Positions 58,701 through 64,000 of a stretch of 64,000 bases of DNA are shown piece after piece; the stretch's first letter is position 1, and every line of letters starts with the position of its first letter. Source of the stretch: Hirsutella rhossiliensis. Taxonomy: Eukaryota; Ascomycota; Sordariomycetes; Hypocreales; Ophiocordycipitaceae. The position numbers were made by a program, and so were the translations under genes. Location: contig NW_025408673.1 in NCBI RefSeq assembly GCF_020360975.1, forward strand, positions 682,001-746,000. Reading direction: 5' to 3'. The notes beneath the pieces were generated by a model that saw only the letters and a list, made by a program, of their open reading frames with translations, was not told where the DNA came from and made no database searches.

Positions 58701-61093
58701 TACTTATATACCTATACCTATATAGATAATAAAGCCTAGGTACTTAACCCTCTTAACCTTAAATTTATACTTATCTAACTTAAGGTAGAGCCTATAAAGT
58801 TAAAAGCGCTTTAAGACCTTATATACCCTCTAAGATCTATACCTTATAAAACGCTTATTTTATATCTAGCTTTATAAACTACTTTACCTTTAAGAGGTTA
58901 TAAAGTATATCTAAGATTAAGGGTAAGGGGTAGCGGTTTAGCCTTATAATTACGTTTAAAGCCCTATAGTTATAATAGAACTATATCCCGCCCCTTAGTT
59001 TATATATAAATAAGACTACTACTCTTAATTTAAAGCTACTTACTTAAATAAAACCCTTATTTAAGAGGTCCCTTAGCGTCTTCTTTAGTACTAATAGCTC
59101 TATATATAATATACTATATAGCGGTCTAAATAGTATAGGTAGTTCCTACCCCTTTTTATTAATATAAAGTACGATCTTATAGTTTACCCTTAGCTTATAT
59201 AAGTTAAGCTTATTTACTTCCTAGGACTTAAATAGTAGTAGGAGGTTATAAAAGCGCTTTAGTATCTACTACTATAGCTTAGAAGGCGACTTTAGCTTTT
59301 TTATTTAAAGGGCCTTATTAATATCTACTAAGCTAACTATATAGACCGCTATATTAGCCGCTACCTAGCCTTCCTCTTACTTTACTTATTATATAGTTCC
59401 TATAAAGATAAAGGTAAGAACTTCTTAGGCTAAGTATAAAGCTTATATACTTAGTCTTATACCTATAAAACTATTATTATAGTAGACCTACTATTATATA
59501 GGCCTAAACTATAGCTTCTTTTAGTATAAAACTAAGTATAACTCTATATATATTAACTAAGGTTTCCTAAGGATTAAGGTAAACTCTAGTTAAGGGATTA
59601 TATAAGCTATAATAAGCTTATAGTAATTATCGACCTTTATAGCTAGCTATATAATACCCTTAATTACTATACCTTTTATTATACTTAAGGCGCCCTTAAC
59701 TTACCTTAAGGCGATCTTTTCTACTAGTACTTATATCTCTTATATAAGCGCCTCGTTAACTATAGCGTAGTACTAATAGCCCTTATCTATAAAGGTAGCG
59801 ATAGGTAAAGAGTTATTAATTATAACCTATATTAAAGTAGGCTCCTCTTTTATATAAGCGGATAATTCTTTTTTCTCCTTTACTAGTACTAGTAATTAAG
59901 GCTCTAGAGCTTATCTTTACTTTAGAGATACTCTTTTTTCTTTAAGCTTAGGGGTATAGAGTCCTCTTTATTATCTATAGTAAGGAGCGGTTCTATCTTT
60001 ACTACTTAAACTACTATAAGCCGCTTAGCTAAAAGGAAGGGGCATTTTAATATAAAGTATATAAACGCGTTATAATATAAGTAGCGGCCGTTAGCCTTTC
60101 CTTTCTTAATTTCCTTACTTATTACTTACTTTACTTACTACTTAAAGTATAAGATATTATAAGGGATATTTAATAATAACTTCTTACTATATTTAGCTCG
60201 GTTTATATAAGTAGCTAATATTAAAGTATCTTTATTAGTATTAATAGTTAGCTATTCCTTTTATAAAAGGGCGGTAATCTTATTACCGCTATATAGTATA
60301 TACTTATAAAGCTTTTAAAAACATAGCGTTTACTTATAGCCTTATACTACCTTTATTAACTAGCTTATATACTTACCGTAGTTAGTAAGTATAATTATAA
60401 GGATAAGTAGCTCTTATAAAGCTAGCGTAATTAAGTTCTATAACTATATAAGCTTCGCGCTATCTTTTTATATTATAGTTCCTACTACTTATAAGAGCGT
60501 CTCTTTAAAGTTAAGGAGGAATTTACTAAAGGTCTACCTATCCCTTTACCTAAGGGTCTATAGCCTATCCTATGCTTTCTCTTACTCCTATACGTTACTA
60601 AATATATATATAAGGTATTAAAAGAAGTCCTATAGGTCGCGTCTACCCTTAGGGCTGCCCTTATCTTAGAATCTAAAGATCTACTATATTTAGGGCTTTA
60701 ATAGTATATAAAGGAGCGAATACTATACTATATTATAATAGCTATTTAGGCCCTATTTCTTATTTATTATAAACTTTATCTATAGCTAGCTAAGGAAGAA
60801 GTAAAAGGACTTAGGCTTACTATCCTAAGTTAGCTAAAGAAGTAGCTTTTATATCGGTAATACTACTATTATAACCAGCGTTATAAAAGTTATAGGGGTT
60901 AATACTAGTCTTATAAACGGCTCCCTTAATATAGCGAGAACCTTATTCTTTTTACTAGCTATTACGCCTTTAATCGCTTCTAGGATAGCTATAATACTTC
61001 CTATTTACTTAAGGGGTAGTAAGGTACTCCCTTTAAAAAGTAGTACCCTTTTTAAGGAGATATTTATTAAATCTATTAGTTAATAGCTTATAC

Positions 61094-61283
61094 TATTATA
61101 AAGTAAGTAGAAGTATATATATAAGTACCGTTTATAAAATAATATTAATAAGTTATATAAAGCGCTTTTATACGCGGCTAGCTTATATATATATATATAT
61201 AGGATCTAGCCCTTTATATATAACTATATAACTTAGGCTATAGCCTAAGCCTATAACCTATAATAGTTAAAGACTCTTATATA
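61094..61283. repeat. LTR of Gypsy element 2 (5' LTR on minus strand)
   Basis: Direct repeat of 54089-54276, same start and end words. Lies next to the second, truncated copy of the element. Confidence 0.7.
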
Positions 61284-61399
61284 CCCTACCCTTTAAAGAG
61301 CTAGCTAGGTAGCGCTTTATACTTATATCTATAGTAATAAGCTATACTAACGGCGGTTTAAACCTATATAGCGCGAGGAAAAGGGATATACTAATAAAG

Positions 61400-64000
61400 G
61401 AGTTCGACTTACTATTAAGCGCTATCTAAGCTATAAAAAGCTACTTATCTTAGTTTACTTAATTAAAAGCTATTACCCTTTAAAGGTAAGCTTATACTTC
61501 TTAGTTAAAGCGTTTAGGCCCCTTATTAGTTTATAAGTAGTAGGCTATACTTAGTAACTAAGTAACCTAAAGTAGCTTATAAAGGTACTATTAAAAGCAG
61601 CTAGTTTAATTAGTACCCTTATTACTAGTAATTAAAGCTAGCTATTAATAAAAGTAGGTATAGTATTAAAGGAAGCGCTTAGCGTAAGCCTTTACTTTTA
61701 TAAATAGTATTAGTTTTAATACTACCTTCTTACTTAAACGGTCCTTAATAACCTAGAGATTATAGTTACCGCTTACTATAAAAGGGAGGTTTATAATAAA
61801 GTCTATCTATATATATATATAGAACTAGTTAAGGACTAGTAGTAATTTTAATAGCCCTTTCTTAAGCGCTTACTAGATCTTTAAGTAGCTATAGATATTA
61901 TAGTTATAAAGGAAATAGTAGATATATAATACTATAAGTAGCTAGTAAAAGTCCTAGCTATTTACTACTAGTATGCCCTTATAGCTAAGGTAGCCGATTA
62001 TACTTAAGTTATAAATTATCTATATAATCCGCCCTCTTAACTTATCTTACTCCTTAACTTTTAAGGGGGCCGCCTTAGCTATAACCTTTATTATTACTAG
62101 CGCGCCTAAGACCTATAGCTTACCCTTATAGTAAAGGTAGCTATAGGGGTTAATATAGTAATCGCTTACTTAGACTTTTAACCTAAGGCCGCGGTTAAGA
62201 GAGCGCGCTCTTACCTCTATAGCGTAGCGTACGCTTATATATATACTATCCTATACCGCTAGCTAGTCTTATAAGTATTAAAGCTCCTTATCTTAAAAGA
62301 TACGCCGAGGGACGTTAAGCGTACCCTTAAGAAGGGCTAGGACCCTAGCCGCTCTTAAAGGGTTACCCTTTACCCTTAATAAAGTAGCGCTAAGGTAAGT
62401 CTAAAGCGCCTTATTTAGGATTATTTATATATCTTATATATTAAGGTCTATAAAGGTAAGCTAGTTTTACTCTTTCTATAAGAGGGCTTTTAATACTATA
62501 GCCTCCTTACTTAGTCTATACTTAATATAAAACTAAAAGTATAAGAGATACTTTACTTAGCGCGCTTACTACTTTAAGAGATACTATTAAGTTATAAAGT
62601 ATTTAAGGTTCCTATAGTTTATAAGGATCTTAAAGCTCTTATAGCTATAGAGCTCCGCCTACTACTACTTAAGGTAGCTAATAATCGCTAATATCTCCTT
62701 ATTATAGATTAAGTAGTTCCTCTTTACTATAATAAGCTTATATAAGTAGAACGCTACTAGCCTTCTTTACCCTTTTACTTCTTAAGATAGGGTTCCCTTA
62801 AGTATATAACCGCTATAGTTTACTTTTATAGTTAAGAGATTATTAAAGTCCTACTATAGTAGTACTAAGACCTATAAAAATAAGTCCTTAAGGGCTTAGA
62901 ACGCTTCTATTATATACTAGTCCCTTAGTATAGGGCTAGTACTTTAACCTAGCCGCCTACCCGGATTTAGTATAGGTCTAATAGGTAGTTAAACGGACTA
63001 GCTACTATACGCAATAATATATATAAATAGACTAGCTACTATATATTATTACGCGTATTAAATATAGACTAGCTACTAGTCTTATAAGTTAAAGTAAGAG
63101 TAGTAATAACTATCTATATTCTTCTTTACCTACCTAAGATCTAGCGGGTTCTCTATCTTCTATATATTCTATAGTAAGCGTAAGACCTTACTTAGGGCTT
63201 TAACTAAGTAATATCTTAACCTTATAATTATATAATAGTAGTACGGCGTATTAGTAGTATTTCTTAGTATTTTCCTTAGGTAAGTATAGGTATTTCTCTA
63301 TAATTTCCCTGCTATATTCTTATAGTAACTTCTTAAGGAAATATTAGTATAATCCTTTAAGGAGCTATTATTACTTAGGAAATCGTAGTATATTCCCCGT
63401 ATAATATATCCTAAGGGGAAATCTCTATAAAATATCTATATAATCCGCTCGGTTATCGTTTCTAGGATTTCTAGGTAATTTCCTAGAGTTTACCCGGTAG
63501 CTTCTAGGTTCCTTTTTCTACGGGGAGCCTTAGGGAGTTAGGGTTAACTTCCCTAAGGGAAGCTAATATCGTTATAAGTACCTAGACTATCGACTATAAG
63601 ATATCCTATAATAGCTTCTACTTATATAGGTCCCTAAGAGAAAGGGGCCCTATCTCTTATTAGCTTATTAAGTAGTAGCACGATCTACGAGAACTCCTTA
63701 ATAAAGACCTAGTAGTAGTTAGCGAAGCTAAGGAGGCTCTATATACCTTATTACGATATTAAGGTCGCTTAATTATAGATAGCTTAAATCTTAGCTAGGT
63801 TTACTTATATACTTATACTTATAATAATAATAAAGCTAAGGTATTTAATATACTTAACGCTAAATTCGTATTTATTTAAGTCTAGGTATAAGCTATACTC
63901 TACTAAGCGGTTTAGTACCTTTTATGCCTTCTATATATAGTCTTTATAGCTCCCTCTTAAATAGATAAGAATATTATTTATATATATAAACGTAAACTTA
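61400..64000 (-). mobile_element. Gypsy element 2, copy 2, truncated by the window end and interrupted by an LTR
   Basis: Directly repeated relative to copy 1: 61.44-61.80 kb matches 56.62-57.00 kb, and 62.59-62.91 kb plus 63.61-63.95 kb matches 58.20-58.75 kb; the changed offset implies a deletion of about 0.4 kb. At the right edge the minus strand reads FTFIYINNILIYL, the YxDD box with both Asp changed to Asn (GAT to AAT), followed by KVLNRLVEYSLYLDLNKYEF and VKYIKYL. The 706-bp LTR at 62908-63613 lies inside it. Confidence 0.75.
62908..63613. mobile_element. Solo LTR, family I (706 bp), inserted in Gypsy element 2 copy 2
   Basis: Starts TATTATATACTAG and ends CCTATAATA, like 41564-42270. 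It is flanked by the 5-bp duplication GCTTC (62903-62907 and 63614-63618). Removing it restores a junction that matches uninterrupted copy 1 near 58.53 kb (AACGCTCC...TATATAGG), which proves a nested insertion. Confidence 0.85.

Larger units (their letters stand above)
54089..61283 (-). mobile_element. Gypsy-type LTR retrotransposon (Gypsy element 2, copy 1, 7.2 kb)
   Basis: Two directly repeated LTR-like segments bound it: 54089-54276 and 61094-61283. The RT is on the minus strand at about 59.07-58.70 kb: KGFI-stop-VSSFKLRVVVLF, YNYRALNVIIRLNRYPLPLI, then FIKLDIK-stop-AFYKV (first catalytic Asp), then KRVKYLGFIIYIGIGI. The YxDD box expected between AFYKV and VKYLGF is missing in this copy. 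In minus-strand order gag should lie at 61.1-59.5 kb and integrase at about 57.9-56.5 kb, but I could not read clear motifs there. The outer ends are uncertain because no target duplication was found. Confidence 0.75.
35600..64000. other. RIP-mutated AT-rich repeat block
   Basis: From about 35.6 kb onward CA and TG dinucleotides nearly vanish and TA dominates, on both strands, so that almost no open frame above 60 codons survives (the single exception is a 67-codon frame at 54710-54913). This is the signature of repeat-induced point mutation. Conserved protein motifs can still be read through stops at former Gln (CAA/CAG) and Trp (TGG) codons. Sub-elements are listed separately. I see no gene in 42.6-46.9, 47.7-49.9, 50.6-51.6 and 52.3-54.0 kb. 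Confidence 0.9.

Noticed and set aside
1..64000. CRISPR arrays, operons, ribosome binding sites, secondary-metabolite cluster
   Set aside because: The window is fungal nuclear DNA; there is no PKS/NRPS backbone gene, and the P450 and OPT genes are about 14 kb apart with unrelated genes between.

Overview
The window looks like a filamentous ascomycete chromosome segment, probably Hypocreales-type. Supporting this are short GT-AG introns (48-61 bp in the three genes I could splice), fungal gene families (COP9 subunit CSN2, a CYP52-like P450, an OPT peptide transporter, DUF3632, a CBM18-GH18 chitinase, long ankyrin genes), and blocks where CA and TG dinucleotides are almost gone, the mark of repeat-induced point mutation (RIP). 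The order assignment is inference.

Layout. 1-1230: 3' end of a lightly mutated Ty1/copia retrotransposon. About 1.27-2.14 kb: a RIP-degraded AT-rich patch. 2.2-34.7 kb: a gene island of normal composition. Its apparently intact genes are CSN2 (3418-5012, -), a CYP52-like P450 (5867-7457, -), a DUF3632 protein (9880-10908, -), an unrecognised 581-aa protein (19988-21733, +) and an OPT transporter (21908-24224, -). Between them lie decayed genes: a large ankyrin gene (13.4-16.1 kb), a DUF7587-like fragment, a small membrane protein, a phosphotransferase-like fragment, a fungal protein with one premature stop (27.2-28.5 kb), an unnamed minus-strand gene (28.8-29.9 kb), and a chitinase (33.1-34.65 kb) whose catalytic Glu has become Lys. 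A pogo/Fot1-type DNA transposon with perfectly matching 101-bp inverted repeats and TA target duplications sits at 30250-33036, next to the truncated chitinase.

From about 35.6 kb to the window end is a heavily RIP-mutated transposon cemetery with essentially no open reading frames. Reading through the stop codons shows what it was made of: a DUF3435 tyrosine-recombinase relic (Starship-captain/FluG-domain family, 36.3-37.2 kb), a Ty1/copia remnant on the minus strand (38.3-41.6 kb) that is the inverted partner of the copy at 1-1230, two different Gypsy-type elements (RT near 47.3 kb; a 7.2-kb element at 54.1-61.3 kb), a second truncated copy of the latter (61.4-64 kb), and solo LTRs with target-site duplications (51620-52316 and 62908-63613).

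The intact genes do not form an obvious pathway. They are ordinary housekeeping and metabolic genes beside decaying accessory genes at a boundary with RIP-silenced DNA. I found no tRNA, rRNA or CRISPR. The most notable signals are the recombinase relic, the inverted copia pair bracketing the gene island, the pogo element with pristine ends around a dead transposase, and the less-mutated inverted LTR pair inside the RIP block.
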